Shown here piece by piece: positions 37,770-50,889 of a stretch of DNA of 64,000 nt. Position 1 is the stretch's first letter, and each line of letters starts with the position of its first letter. This DNA is from Erigeron canadensis. Lineage: Eukaryota > Streptophyta > Magnoliopsida > Asterales > Asteraceae. The DNA lies in contig NC_057763.1 of NCBI RefSeq assembly GCF_010389155.1, forward strand, positions 40,840,645-40,904,644, in the 5' to 3' direction. The notes beneath the pieces are model-generated. The model made no database searches. It saw nothing but the letters and a program-made list of their open reading frames with translations, and was not told the DNA's origin. Both the position numbers and the translations under genes were made by a program.

Positions 37770-39554
37770 GAGGAGCAATCAAATAAGAACGGTTTTAAAA
37801 TAATAATCGTGAGAACACTTAAAAAATATCATTTTGATACATAATAGTCCATAAAACTAACATAGTGGTTAACTAATTATCATTATTTAAGTGTTTAACA
37901 ACACATTGATCCGTTAAAATTGAAAAAATCACGTATTTTGTTGGATGCATCATTTTGATGAATATGCATCCAAGATGCACAAAACAAAAAACGTAATTTT
38001 CTCGATTTTGACGGATCAATGTGTTGTTAGACACTTAAATAATGATAATTAGTTATGCACTATGTTAGTTTTATGGACTTTTAATGCATCAAAATGATGT
38101 TTTTAAGTGTTTACACTGTTCTTATTTTAAGACTGTTCTCACCGGAATGTTATAGGTTCAAGTTATTTTATAACCACTTATTTTAGGACCAATTTTAGGG
38201 TGTTTTTTTGTAACTTACACACCACCATGATCATCTTCGACCACCACCATGATCATCTCCGACCACCACCATGATTTTCCGGCCACCGCGTCACCAAAAA
38301 ATCATGTGTAAGTTAACTTACACATGATTTTCCGGTGGGCCCGTCGCCAGAAAGTCTTAATGTTTTTACAAAAAAATTTCGTATATCGTAATAGATGATG
38401 ATGGTGGTGTGTAAGTTACAAAAAACGTATGTCCTAATTGGTCATAAAATAAAAGTTAGTCCTAAAATAACTCACCCATATATATATATATATATTTATA
38501 TATGTATATAACACTCCGGTAAGAACACTTTTAAAATAAGAACGGTGAAAACACTTAAAAGCATCATTTTGATGCATTAAAAGTTCATAAAACTAACATA
38601 GTGCTTAACTAATTATTATTATTATTTAAGTGTTTAACAACACATTGATCCGTCAAAATCGAAAAAATCACGTTTTTTTTTGTATATTCATCAAAATGAT
38701 GCATTAAACAAAAAACGTGATTTTTTCGATTTTGACGGATCAATGTGTTGTTAAACACTTAAATAATGATAATTAGTTATGAACTATGTCAGTTTTATGG
38801 ACTTTTAATGCATCAAAATGTAGTTTTTTAGTGTTCTCATTTGTTCTCATTTTAATCTGGTTCTCATTCGATTGTCACCCTATTATATATATATATTATA
38901 TATATATAGGGTAACACTCCGGTGAGAACACTCTTAAAATAAGAACGGTGAGAACACCTTAAAAACATCATTTTGATGCATTAAAAGTCCATAAAACTAA
39001 CATAGTGCATAACTAATTATCTTTATTTAAGTATTTAACAACAAATTCATCCGTCAAAATAATCATGTTTTTTGTTTTGTGCATCCATCTTGGATGCATA
39101 TTCATCAAAATGATGCATCCAACAAAAAACGTGATTTTTTCAATTTTGATGAATCAATGTGTTGTTAAACACTTAAATAATGATAATTAGTTATGCACTA
39201 TGTCAGTTTTGTAGACTTTTAATGCATCAAAATGATGTTTTTAAGGTGTTCACACTGTTCTTATATTAAAACTGTTCTTATTTGATTATCCCCCTATATA
39301 GGGTAACACTCCGGTGAGAACACTCTTAAAATAAGAACGGTGAGAACATCTTAAAAACATCATTTTGATGCATTAAAAGTCCATAAAACTAACATAGTGC
39401 ATAACTAATTATCTTTATTTAAGTGTTTAACAACAAATTCATCCGTCAAAATCAAAATAATCATGTTTTTTGTTTTGTGCATCCATCTTGGATGCATATT
39501 CATCAAAATGATGCATCCAACAAAAAACATGATTTTTTCAATTTTGATGAATCA

Positions 39555-39556
<2 letters not shown>
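37770..39556. mobile_element. Cluster of palindromic MITEs, copy 2
   Basis: Counterpart of 10682-12465, with the same four hairpin units and the intervening GTTATTTTA-type MITE at about 38162-38473. Differences are homopolymer and TA-run lengths. Confidence 0.75.
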
Positions 39557-39587
<31 letters not shown>

Positions 39588-41045
39588 ATAAAATAATAGT
39601 TATCCTGACTTTTTAAAGTCATCCACCTCAAATTAAAATTATCTCTAAACATGTCACATAAGATTTATCCTACATGGCATCTCCATATTTTTTTCACACT
39701 AATAGAATTCATTAAATAATATAATATAATTATACATATATTTTAAATATGGCATATAGAAAAAGCATATATATATACAATTTATATTTATATAAATCAA
39801 ACATATATAAAAAATCACGACTAACCTTGCATGACATTTTTAACCTTTTTATTTTAATTATAAACACTTCATAATTCATGACTCATAATCCATGATATTT
39901 TATTACATTTTCTAATATTATTAGGTTATACACGACCAAACAATTTTGTTGTTTCTCCTTCGTTCTCTTGGCCGAAACCTTAACCAAAATTGGATATTGT
40001 AGCCACAAAAAATGTCTATTTTATAATGATAATAGTAGTTATTTTGAGTTTTACGAATGAATTTCTTGATTGTTGGAGATGAAATACTTTATTTCCTAAT
40101 TGTGTTTAGGATTATTTTTTCCCGTCACTACATAATGTTTTTTCTCCATCTTTTCAGCATAACTGAAAGCAAAAACTATAATGATTTTCTCTTATTTATC
40201 TTATTAGTTTTTTACTTATTCGTATTGTATTTATGTGTATTTTATATGACTAAATTTTTGTCATGCTTAGTTTTTTTACTTTGTATATATTATTTCGTTT
40301 GATGAATATATACATATCATGCTATATTATCGATTTACGTTTGATTTGTTGATGATATCAAAATATCTTAGGTTAAATGTTGGTGTGTAATCAATATAGT
40401 AGGTTTAGTGACTGTGATATCGACATGTCAGAAAAGACAAAAGATGACCAGAGTAATCCATGAATTAACCATTAACTATAACATAATCAATTTCAACATA
40501 ATAAGCCTATAGAATAGCTATTTATTAATGCATAAATTAACCTTTTTAACTAGCCGTGCGCGGGGTAAAATATCTAGTTATATATATATATAAAATTATT
40601 GGTGGACCAGAAAGAAATTATTGACCTTGATATAACCCTTTTTATATCGGAGTAAATTCATAGACATATGTGGATTAGTACAATTATTGGCATATTCAGG
40701 ATTCCAACCAGCTATATCCGATCTTGGTGGGCCTTTCACCCCTCTTCTGTCAGTCTTTGAAGTTTCCTTTCTTTGAAAACCAAGGAAGGAGGATCGCTAA
40801 CCCAACTCTTTGAATCTCTAACTAAGCCTGTTCCTCGAGTACCGCAGAGCCCAAAATCGGCACGAATATGTTCTTTTTTTTCTTTGCTTTAATCTTTCAT
40901 AAGTCAATAGTCAATTTCCCACGGTCAAGCTTAGTGGAGCTCCTAGTCCGACAAGCCGTAAATCTATCCACTCGTGTAGTTTTAGGCCGCAGATGTCTAC
41001 TTTTTCTTTAATATGGAATTCAAATCAGATCCTAGAGTTTAACCA

Positions 41046-41081
<36 letters not shown>

Positions 41082-43605
41082 CATTGTCATTACAAATTTT
41101 CTTATTTTTGAATTTTATTATGATCTTTTTTAGAAAATTATATAAATATGTTAACGTGGTGTGTTTGTATTAGTTTGTTTCATAATAATTATTTTATAAG
41201 GATATATGGAAGTTATCCGTTCAAAAGACTGGGCCAAACTAAAACCACGAGAAACCATATATTAATAATTAATAGTAACAAAGATATATGTAGAGAGAGA
41301 GACATTGGCTACATAATGTGTATCTTTCTGCAAGGCAAAAAGGGTACAAGCAAATCTTGATGTTCATTTTTAAAATCTTAATTATAAATGGCGCCACATA
41401 TATAATCCCCACACTCTTTGGGGGCTTCTTCATGACAAAAGTTGTGAACCTCCACCCTCAAAAAGTTGATTATAATTAATACTTTTTATAGAAGCTAGGG
41501 TGATTTTCTGATTTTTCTCCAGGGCATGTAAAAAGTGTTATGCTTTTTTATATGGGGCTTTCTGTATAATGCATGCATGGAACAAGATGCCTTGATGCTC
41601 TCTTTTTATGAGGAAAAAAGGTTGTTACTACTTTTTTTTTTTCCAGAGTAAATCTTGATTTATATAAACAATATCTTTACAAAACAAATTTATACAATAT
41701 ATTACAGCATATATACGCTACTTTATACACAGGAACTTATAAGTTATGTAGATACAGATCGATGACAAAATAACTAATCAGACTGTTGGTCTTATTGGTT
41801 TTGCTCAAAGTTTAATTAAAGCATAATTAATGTTATACTCGGATTTAATCAGCAAGCAGGCTAGCTAGCTAGGTTGGGTTGAGTTTAGCGATGATCGATT
41901 GATCCACAATTCCACAAACATTTTTTATCTATAAAATCACAAAAAAGAAAATCTACATGCTAGCTAGTAATACTTTGCAAATAATAATATTAATAAACTG
42001 ATCCAAAGTTACACATATAACAGTAAAATCTAATCTGAAAATACATATCCTTTCTTTCTATGCTTTTTTTAGGGAGGGGTGAAGGAAGGCCTCTTTCCAA
42101 TTATCAAAAGAAAAAAAAAAGGTTCTTTTTCTAATAATCCTTTATTGCTTTCGCTTTCTTTTTCTTTGCGCTCATGTCCGATTTGGCATGCCAGACTTAC
42201 TTTTAAGGAAATCAAACTTTGCCCAAAAACAATTTGATTTACATTGAGAAATTAATTAAACAAATGACACGTACGTACTAAGGAGTAGTTTTTTTTTTTT
42301 TTTTTGAAAAAACGTACGTACTAGTTTAAATTAATTTAATTTAATTTAGTTGGCTGAGGCATGGACATTATTTAAAATGATTCTTTAACATTGTTAATTG
42401 ATTGATTAAAATGAACCGGCCGGTTAAACTAGACAGATTGGGTCAGGTATATTAATTTGTACATGACATATATCTATAGACAGTCAAAAACATTAGACAG
42501 AAGAGAGAGCTGCCAAACAGGTAAAATTTTGACTGATATACAATGGGCCAAAATCCGCTACCCCTATATACATACAGTAGTCCCTAACCTTTCCATTACA
42601 CAAAGCACAAAGAGTCCTATTTGAGTCAATCTTTTTAGACCATTCGTAACCGTTCATCTTTTCATCTACGCTTTTTCATGCCATCTCAGCATCACATTCT
42701 CATTTCTTTCTCTTTCCATTTTTTCCTTTAACCATTCACCTATCATTTGGTCTCCATTTTTATTTTATACCTCACAATGTAGCCAATCAAAATTAACAAA
42801 ATAACACAAATAATATAGATAAATTAAAGTGGACCCACATCAATCCTTTCACCTAGGCTAAACCTTTCATCTATTTTTCATTCACCTTCTCCTATCACCT
42901 ATATACCTTAACATTTCACCTATCTATTATCTCCATTCACTTATACTCTTCACTTTCCCTTTAAGAATGGTCTTAGAGGGATCACGGACTTTTTTTTTTG
43001 TAGGCACCCTGCATCTTATAGATCAAAACATTATGGTTGTAACTTAAAGGGAAAATGTTATATGATGTTAATATAATGTCAAAAAGTCGCCCTGATTTAT
43101 AAAGTTTGTGAGAGAAACATCATATATATATATATATATAGTTGATTTTTAAGCTATGGAGTATATTATTATTAGACTTCTAAGGGACATGCTATGCTTT
43201 TTCAAGTACGTGTCTATTCAATTGGAGTTAACGTACGCACATAAGCTTATTGATTCGGCTAAATACGAAAATACAAAACCAATTTCAGAACCATATATAT
43301 ATTAATATTAATATATTAATATATATATATATATATATATATACACACGCAATGAGAATTATGTTAAGTTGCTATATAATGCTTACCTTGAACTAAGCAA
43401 GTTAATTTGATCACAAGGCCTTAAATAGTCATTAACAAACAACAGTGACCTAATTAAGTAGCCACATTCGGTTGTAGTTGAGCCGTACGTTGTTAGTGAA
43501 TAATCAAAACAAATTAGATCTAAATGTTAACTAAATGCAAACCAAATAGACGAATAGTTATACTTGCATATTGAATTACGAATGGTATTTACCTATATAC
43601 TAAAA
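39557..43605. other. AT-rich intergenic region, copy 2
   Basis: Counterpart of 12466-16490. No gene recognised; reading frames here are not preserved between the copies. Confidence 0.5.
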
Positions 43606-43785
43606 AGGGAAATGATTAATCCTCTTAACAAATTAACTTAAAAATTCTCTTAACTATTGAATGATAACATGTGAAAAAATCAGGGGGCAAGATTAGGAAA
43701 GAGAATTAGTGGATATCACATGTCACCTTCTTAATGTATTAGGAGGATTATTAGGCTATTTGTTTAGAAGGATTTATCATTTTCC
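43606..43785. mobile_element. Mutator-type MITE, copy 2
   Basis: Counterpart of 16491-16669, again flanked by the 9 bp repeat ATACTAAAA (43597-43605 and 43786-43794). Confidence 0.75.
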
Positions 43786-44000
43786 ATACTAAAACTAACT
43801 CGATTTTACAAGTTTTTAGGCATAATGTACAACTTCTGATCATTACAACTTCTCAAGTAGAATTTACAACTACTATAGCGTAAACAAATACGAGTACATA
43901 GATAAGATACATGCTTCCACAATTCTATCTCAAAATCGGCACTCTCACATGGCCGGAGGCTGAAGTATGGTAGCTAAAAGTTGAAGTATCAAAAAATAAA

Positions 44001-44989
44001 GGGATAAGTGCCCAGAAATGCAGTCAAATAATGCTCAAAAGTTATTGTGTGCATGAACTCTAGGTCAGCTTTTTTGTGTTCATGAAACTTGAAGTTTTGG
44101 TTATTGTGAACATAAAACGTATGTGGGACCGGTTACTTTTACGTTGACCTGTTGACTGCTTACGTGACATGCACACAATAACTTTTTGGGATTAGTTTAT
44201 GCATACAATTAAAAAAAACATATTATTTTTTTTCAAACTCGCCGGAAACCGCAAATACTCGCCGGAAAACTTAAAAATCTGATTAAACCTTCATTTATTC
44301 GAATTAGACCACGAAATTCGCACCAAAATGCTCAAAAATCAACCGCGAACAAACCCTCAACAAAAATTAAACCGATTGAGACTCGCCGGAAAATTCACCA
44401 ACTCGCCGGAAAAATTAAAATCACCATAACTTTGTTGTTTATTCGAGTTTCGACTTGAAACCAACACCAAACTGCTCAAAATTGTTGTCCGAAACTCGAA
44501 GAAACAACAAAGTTATGGTGATTTTAATTTTTCGGAGAGTTGATGAATTATCCGGCGAGTCTCAATTGGTTTAACTTTTACCGAGGGTTTGTTCGTAGCT
44601 GATTTTTGAGTATTTTGGTGCCAATTTCGTGGTCTAATTCGAAGAAACGAAGGTTTAATCGGATTTTTAAGTTTTTCGGCGAGTATTTGCATTTTTCAGC
44701 GAGTTTGAAAAAAAATAATTTGTTTTTTTAATTGTGTGCATAAACGAATCCCAAAAAGTTATTGTGTGCATATACTAATCCCAAAAAGTTATTGTGTGCA
44801 TATACTAATCCCAAAAAGTTATTGTGTACATGTCATGTAAGCAGTCAACGGGTCAACGTGAAAGTGGTGACCGGCTAACTTTTGACCCGGTCACTTTTGC
44901 ATGCTATAAGACACAATAAACCTGACCTAAAGTTTGTGCACACAATAACTTTTGAGCATTAGTTGGCTGCATTTTTGGGTACTTATCCC
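44001..44989. mobile_element. Complete foldback element, about 990 bp
   Basis: The left end GGGATAAGTGCCCAGAAATG is the inverse of the right end, which reads CATTTTTGGGTACTTATCCC. Nested inverted blocks continue inwards: AGTTATTGTGTGCATGAAC, then GACTCGCCGGAAA and ATTCGAGTTTCG with their complements on the other side, so nearly the whole element can fold into one long hairpin. The right arm contains three direct copies of a 30 bp unit (TTGTGTGCATATACTAATCC plus CAAAAAGTTA). No protein is encoded. Confidence 0.75.
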
Positions 44990-46253
44990 AAATATAAAAG
45001 ACTACTTGCTAATACTTTTATTTGTACAAGTTTTATCAAGCATGGTACAAGTTTATACCATGGATTTGAGACGAGCCTGCAACCATAACTCTTTAATCAA
45101 CAATAACAAAATTAAAATTATCTAAGGCTTATATCATCATGACATCATCATCTGGTAGCTTTAGAAATCAAGAGAAAAAGTATAGGCGGTGGTATTCGTA
45201 AACCATTAGCATGTACAAAGAATATGAAATATTATAATACATCAAAAATCATAATTAAACTACTCAATACCGGCGCGTTCTAATATGGTTGAGTACGTAC
45301 GTGGTTCTTTAGTAGATGAAAAAGGGAATTTAATTTAGAGGAGTACTAACAATAAGCTAGCATAGAAGCAAATGAGTGATCAAATTAACTTTAAGTTGTA
45401 TGTCTTTCAATGGTATCATAGACATACACTTACAAAGGAATGACTGAAAAGAGTGAGCTGGGGTAGGAGACATAAAGCCTTCCATATCTTCCTCTAAGTT
45501 TAAAGCTATTCCTAATGTTTGTCCGAGAAAATGACTCTTCAATATACTGTATAAGCTAATTTGAATAGATGTTAATTTTTTTTAGCAGTTATTAATTTTA
45601 ATCATGATCCTAACTTGCCAAATAAATTTATTGCTATATCATTAATATCAAGAAAGGAATGAGAAGTAAGTAGATACCCGTCTTCCCCACAATGCCTCTG
45701 TTCTATACAAAAATACTATTTCGGATGAACGGGGAATTAAGACGCTTACCACAAATTCAAGTTGAAATGCCTTTGATTTTAATTAAACGTTAGGGTAAAT
45801 TACACGAATGGTACGTGACTGAGTTTTACTCGAAAACTGGACATACCTCTGTGAATTTAATTACGTGAGATATACTCAAAGTGTCAAATATGCACGTTGA
45901 CGATATTTCAACTAACATAGTCAAACGGATCGTTAAAATTGGTCATGTGCCCAATTTTATCCCAACTTAACAACGGCCAAACCACAAATTTTTGCATCCT
46001 GGGTTTCGTTTTCTTAATTAATTACATTCACGATGGCTCAATCATAGTCATATTGCGTGCATCACATTCCGTGTGTGAATATTACTGTATACGTTAACGT
46101 AGTTATTGAAAATGAAGCAAAGGGGCTGTACAGTATCATAAGAGTTGTATCTCATATCATCATTATTAATTTATTATATGTATCATGATCGCTTTATATT
46201 TCAAATCAATCAATTTGTTTGAGGAATTCGCTTTATTGTGTACGAGCATAGTG
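44990..46253. other. Intergenic DNA
   Basis: AT-rich. The frame at 45357-45542 (minus) resembles no family I know. The GGGTAAATTACACGAATGGT phrase near 45792 resembles sequences common in plant repeats. No gene supported. Confidence 0.45.
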
Positions 46254-46690
46254 CCCCGACGATTAGATGATTGGGTGATAGGTCATAGGAAGTGATAAGT
46301 CATAGAGTGTGATAGCTAAATGTCTTAGCCGTATGGGCTCTTCTCACGAATTTAAAAATTCGCCGAAAGTATATCGAATGACATCTCTAATGAAAGAGCA
46401 TGAAATTTTAAGAACACCCATATAATTTTTACGGAGTATAATTTATCGATATACGGTTTTTGAGATAAAGGATTTTGAATGAAATAGATGAATAAAATGA
46501 TTTATGAAAAATATAGACAAATGAGTGTTGAGATTTGAGAATAGAGAAAAAAATGAATAGTTGAGATTTAAGGGTATTATAGGTATATTAGGTAGAGATA
46601 TTTAAATTAGTGAATAAAGAATATTGGTAATTTAGGTAATTAAAGTTGTAATTTGAAATTTAAAAAAAAACATTCTTCCATTATATAGGG
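46254..46690. repeat. Single arm related to the 1001-1767 inverted repeat
   Basis: Shares GGGTGATAGGTCATAG, CGAAAGTATATCGAATGACA and AGAACACCCATATAATTTTT with the arms of 1001-1767. It ends near the TATATAGGGATAAAGATAAAG tract. A fragment or one-armed member of that family. Confidence 0.6.
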
Positions 46691-47054
46691 ATAAAGATAA
46701 AGATGAATAACAAACCAATTAATGTTACAAAGAGATACATACGGCGACATTTAGAAAAGATCTTGTAGAATACTTATGAGGACGACGTAATGTGGATAAT
46801 TAGTTTGCTATAACTATTTAATTACTTTTTAATTTAATGGATTTTTATTACGGATACAGATTGAATATCATAACGGATAAGTGCCTAGAATATGTTGTTT
46901 TAACCGGACCATGCTAGAGTGACCCCTCACCTATTTGTTTTTAATATTAATAAAATAAACTATATATGTTATATTATATTAGATTATAACCTGCATGAAA
47001 CGTGGGGAAAACCTATAAAAAATTACGTTTATATGCAGAGCATTTCCATTATTT

Positions 47055-47800
47055 CAATTATAGAACCAACCGCCCTCTCTCTTTCCGGCTTAGCCTACCG
47101 CTCCGTGGGCTTCTATCCCCCTGGTGTACGAAAGCAGCGAAGGAAGAGGCGGGCGCGCTAGACCCCTCTCTTCTAGCCGAAGTTCTCACGGATTTACAAC
47201 TTCCCTGTCCAATTATCAGTTGGTACTGGGAGGGAGCCTTCCGCTCTATACTGTTAAGTACACGTATTCATTTTGTAGCGGAAATAGAGCTCTTTGAAAT
47301 TGAAGCTTCATCTGGGAGAAAATAATCATAGATTTGCCGGCTACTTTCTTGTGGTAGTCATTGCAAATGAGCAAGTAGGGGGCGGCAACTAAAGAGGTAG
47401 CGAGACTAACCGCAATTGCAGGAATAGGTTGACTTTCTTTCATTTTGGTTATGGAAAGTGAAAGTTCTTTCGTTTAGTACGAGATCGCTTCACACCTCGC
47501 GGTGCTTACACCTCTCGCCTATCGAAGTTCTGTTCAAAAACCTCGTCCGAGAACTTGTATAGAGAAGGATTTCCCGCGGCACAGCAGTTCTTCCATACCA
47601 ACTTAGTTGCCCGGCGTTGCTATTGGCATAACAACCGGTACACCATAGGTTGGCCCAACCCGCTGGGCCGAGTGTTCGCCCACTTCAGAGTCTTCGCCTT
47701 TAGATAACAAAAAGTGTCCGCCCCTTAGGTCGCCAAACTACGACGAGAGTTTCGCCTTTTGAAGCGCCAGTCGCGTGGATTACATTTCAATAGAGAAAGC
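47055..47800. other. Insertion of mitochondrial DNA (NUMT)
   Basis: GC-richer than its surroundings and different in texture, with abrupt borders to AT-rich DNA. It contains the 3' part of mitochondrial 26S rRNA on the minus strand (about 47470-47660) plus non-coding sequence of mitochondrial style (CCGTGGGCTTCTATCCCCC; GAAGAGGCGGGCGCGC). Frames inside it are presumably not expressed. Confidence 0.6.
47470..47660 (-). pseudogene. rrn26: Fragment of mitochondrial 26S rRNA (rrn26), 3' end
   Basis: Read on the plus strand it follows the reverse complement of the bacterial-type 23S 3' domain: GCTTACACCTCTCGCCTATC, then GAGAACTT, then TAGTTGCCCGGCGTTGCTAT followed by TGGCATAACAACCGGTACAC. The matching bacterial order (GCGCTTACACACCCGGCCTATC; GCTACCGGGCAGTGCCATTGG; CATGACAACCCGAACACC) supports the call. 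Only the last roughly 190 bases are recognisable; sequence beyond 47665 no longer follows the rRNA. Confidence 0.65.
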
Positions 47801-48189
47801 TATCAATGGTCACATTGAGACGGGAACATATAAAAGTTAACACAATAAAATAAAAAAATACTTAAATGCTAATAAAAAAAATGACACAATAATAAATAAA
47901 ATAAGAATAATGACAATAAACCGGTTATTTTTTTTTCCATAAATCAATCATAGTATATAATTTCAAAGACTAAGGTTTGACAATGGTTTCCCATCAGTGT
48001 TTTTTAGTTTCTATGTAGTATCACAAATGATTATATTTTTAAATATTACAACATACACTTTTTTCCATTGAAGTGAAAGCTAAAACGGTTGGCCCAATGT
48101 AAAGAGGTAGTTAACTACGTATAGTCACAAAATTATAAGGATCCATGGTATCCACAAAATAATTGGATATACAAATAGTAGTGGCATTG
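47801..48189. other. AT-rich spacer after the NUMT
   Basis: No gene or recognised repeat. Confidence 0.45.
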
Positions 48190-48424
48190 TAGAAGCTGAT
48201 TTTGTGCTTATGATCCACAAACATGTAATATTCTTCATTGAAGTTATAGCGAAACTATTGATTTTCTTAACGCCTCCTTCATCAAAGAGATACCTAAATG
48301 GGACAATCTTTGAGTTGTACTTATACGTCTCCTTCCAGATTAAAACGACTTTAACCCGAATGTTCCAAGATTCTTTGGATGCATCGATGTTAGCCATCCT
48401 ATCAAGTACAACTTGATCTGCCAT
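48190..48424 (-). pseudogene. RPA/DUF223-like OB-fold relic
   Basis: The minus-strand frame starts MADQVVLDRMANIDASKESW, followed by NIRVKVVLIWKETYKYNSK. This resembles the N-terminus of plant DUF223 or RPA1-like single-strand DNA binding proteins (an I..S..W.IRV.V...W pattern). After about 45 residues the similarity fades and the frame closes at 48125. Such fragments are often carried by Helitrons, but no Helitron end was identified here. Confidence 0.4.
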
Positions 48425-49934
48425 GATGTTGTATATGGTGAATTGGAAGCAAAAAATTTAATATTTATTTTGCTAATGTGTAGTTGATGTATAATGCTCA
48501 TACATTTTTCATATCACAATGATGACTGTTTGTCAAAATATCTCATATGCGCTCATTCAAATAATTCACTATAAACAATAGCAACCATATTTTTCAACCT
48601 TGATCATATATCATCAAGTCTATAGTTATACTTCATAACATAAGGTTAATTTAAAACCATAATACAATACAAAATTATTTGTTATTAATATTTTGTAAGA
48701 AAATCAAATATGAATAATAAATTATAATGGAAGATCAATCGTAATATTACTTGGCACAAATTAAAAAACTACAAATATAATTGCTAATACTTGTTAGAAA
48801 ATCAAGTTTTAAATTTTTTTTAAAGGAATTAAATGGATTGATATAGTGTTTTTTTTTAACAATCACTATTTAATAAAAAATAAAAAAAGTGTTTTTCTTT
48901 TATTTTATCTTTTTTATTGTATTAGTTTATAAGAAGATTAATCAGAAAATCAAAGATGAAAACTTAAAAGAAACATAAATGATGACGTGAATAAAAAGTA
49001 AACCAAAAAGTTTGCATATTAGATTGGATATGGTAAGTACAATATTAATTGATAATATGTGTTATTGGAGCATTTTATCTATAGCTTAAGAACTAAAATT
49101 ATTTTTGACTAAAGATTAAGTCAAAGATGATGTTAGCATCATGATTTAAGGGTGAAGAAAAAAGAAAAAAAATTTAATAAATGGTCGAGATTACTCCATT
49201 TTTGAATTAAATTTTTTTAATATTTACAAGAGATGTTTATTAATTTAATATTAACATATATGCTGATCGATGTCATATCAACATATTGAGTTTCTAGTGT
49301 GGTCAAGTAAAAATAGCTACATATGTTATTGATGTAACACTCACAAAATTAGTTGTTAGCGTGATAGTCTAAGGAAATTTGTAGACCAAAAAATTGAACC
49401 AAGCAATTTGTATGAAGACGACAAAATCTAACCAGTGTAATAAAATATCTTCTTCGCGCGATGTGTTTTGTTATATGCACGACATGTCTGTACATAAAAT
49501 TATGAACCCCACCCAAGATTTGAACCGGCTAGATTCTAAATGGTGTATAGAAGAAAAGCTATGAACAAAGATCACCCAAAAAGGGTGTTTCAAAATATTA
49601 TTTTTTTGTAGTTATAAATTAAGATCATATTTAATTAGCACTGTAATTGCCCGTGTGTCTAGTTAATGAGGTTCTCATATGGACTATATTTTCTAAATTT
49701 TTTGTTATATTATAATTATATTGTTTCATGGGGGTTGACGTACGGTTAATTAAATAAATGATGTTTTTCTGCCGCCACCACTATCAATTGCCGTCGCCAA
49801 AATCGTTGTGTTGTGCGAGTAGATGTCTAGCTACTATATATAGAAATATATATATAATATATGAAAGAAAATTGTTGTGTAATGACACCCATTTTCTATC
49901 ATCAGAAAAAATAGAAAAAGGATTGAATTTCTAA
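48425..49934. other. AT-rich intergenic region
   Basis: No coding sequence or clear repeat seen; long A/T runs. Confidence 0.45.
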
Positions 49935-50284
49935 GGGTGTTGGCAACCGCTACACTCACTACTCACTCATCACTCACTTCCAATCAATCACGTTGTGCCA
50001 CCTCAAATGCATCATTCACTCAATTTTTGTTGACATTGCCACCACTCACTACATATATTTAAAATATATTAAAACAATTTCATTTGGGTGAAAGAAACAA
50101 AAAAGAAAATTAAATCTGCTGACAAGAAAACCTTTATGGCCTTGATTTTCGTTTCATTGACTTATCACTCGATGTGGTCGGACCACTCAAATTCATTCAC
50201 GCGTGAGTGCTTAGGTGATGACGGCGGTGTGCGAGTGGGTCGTCCCACCACTCATTACAAGGAACACTTATCGTTGCCACACAC
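49935..50284. mobile_element. PIF/Harbinger-type MITE
   Basis: The left end GGGTGTTGGCAACC and right end CGTTGCCACACAC form short inverted repeats flanked by TAA on both sides (49932-49934, 50285-50287), the 3 bp target duplication of PIF/Harbinger elements. ACTCACTAC and ACCACTCATTAC words recur inside the arms. A frame across it (50088-50306) is not a gene. Confidence 0.55.
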
Positions 50285-50889
50285 TAAGGTTGATGATAAA
50301 CATTGAAACACCAAAGAAATAGTAATGAAATATCCACAAAAACAAGCACAACATTGGATAATCCAAAGGAAAGCCTTGTGTACGAACCATCGAGTCTTTG
50401 TGGGGTTCAATGCATGTGTTATTGTGGGCTTCTATAAAATCAGAGATTTTCTTTTCGAAACTCAAGATTGTGCGGGTGAATTTCCAAAGCTTCACAATGA
50501 GACAAAGTTGTTGGACAGAAGGGCTTTACCACTTTTCACATTAATGACCATACGGACCCCATATCTATATACGTACAATCCCTACCACTGTATATTGCAC
50601 ATATATGTGTGGTTTAGATGACAAATCAATGAATCATTCATCCAAATTATAACATGTTTTATTTGGATCTTTCATTATCACAGCCATCTGATCAATGTTG
50701 AACTTGCATTATATGATATAGATTGAACTCAAATATTAATCAACTTTTGCCAGGAGTACTATTTGTGTAGAGACAACAATTCGCCTGTAGTTATTGGTCA
50801 GTGGTCACCACCACTAGCCCAATCACCACCACCACCAAATTAAATCAAAAACAAGACGAAGTATATTGGAATTTTTGTGAATAACAAAA

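Larger units (their letters stand above)
29603..44790. repeat. 15 kb direct duplication, copy 2
   Basis: Second copy of 2470-17659, same orientation, offset about 27.1 kb. Its first 1.7 kb (29603-31250) lacks many scattered single bases present in copy 1. The middle (about 31.4-36.8 kb) is almost base-perfect. Towards the right end it is copy 1 that lacks bases. Copy 2 continues without a gap through the end of the foldback element at 44989. Confidence 0.9.

Noticed and set aside
47002..47325. 107-codon frame in the GC-rich block
   Set aside because: It lies in the mitochondrial insertion and begins in nuclear AT-rich DNA, so it is a chance frame across the junction.
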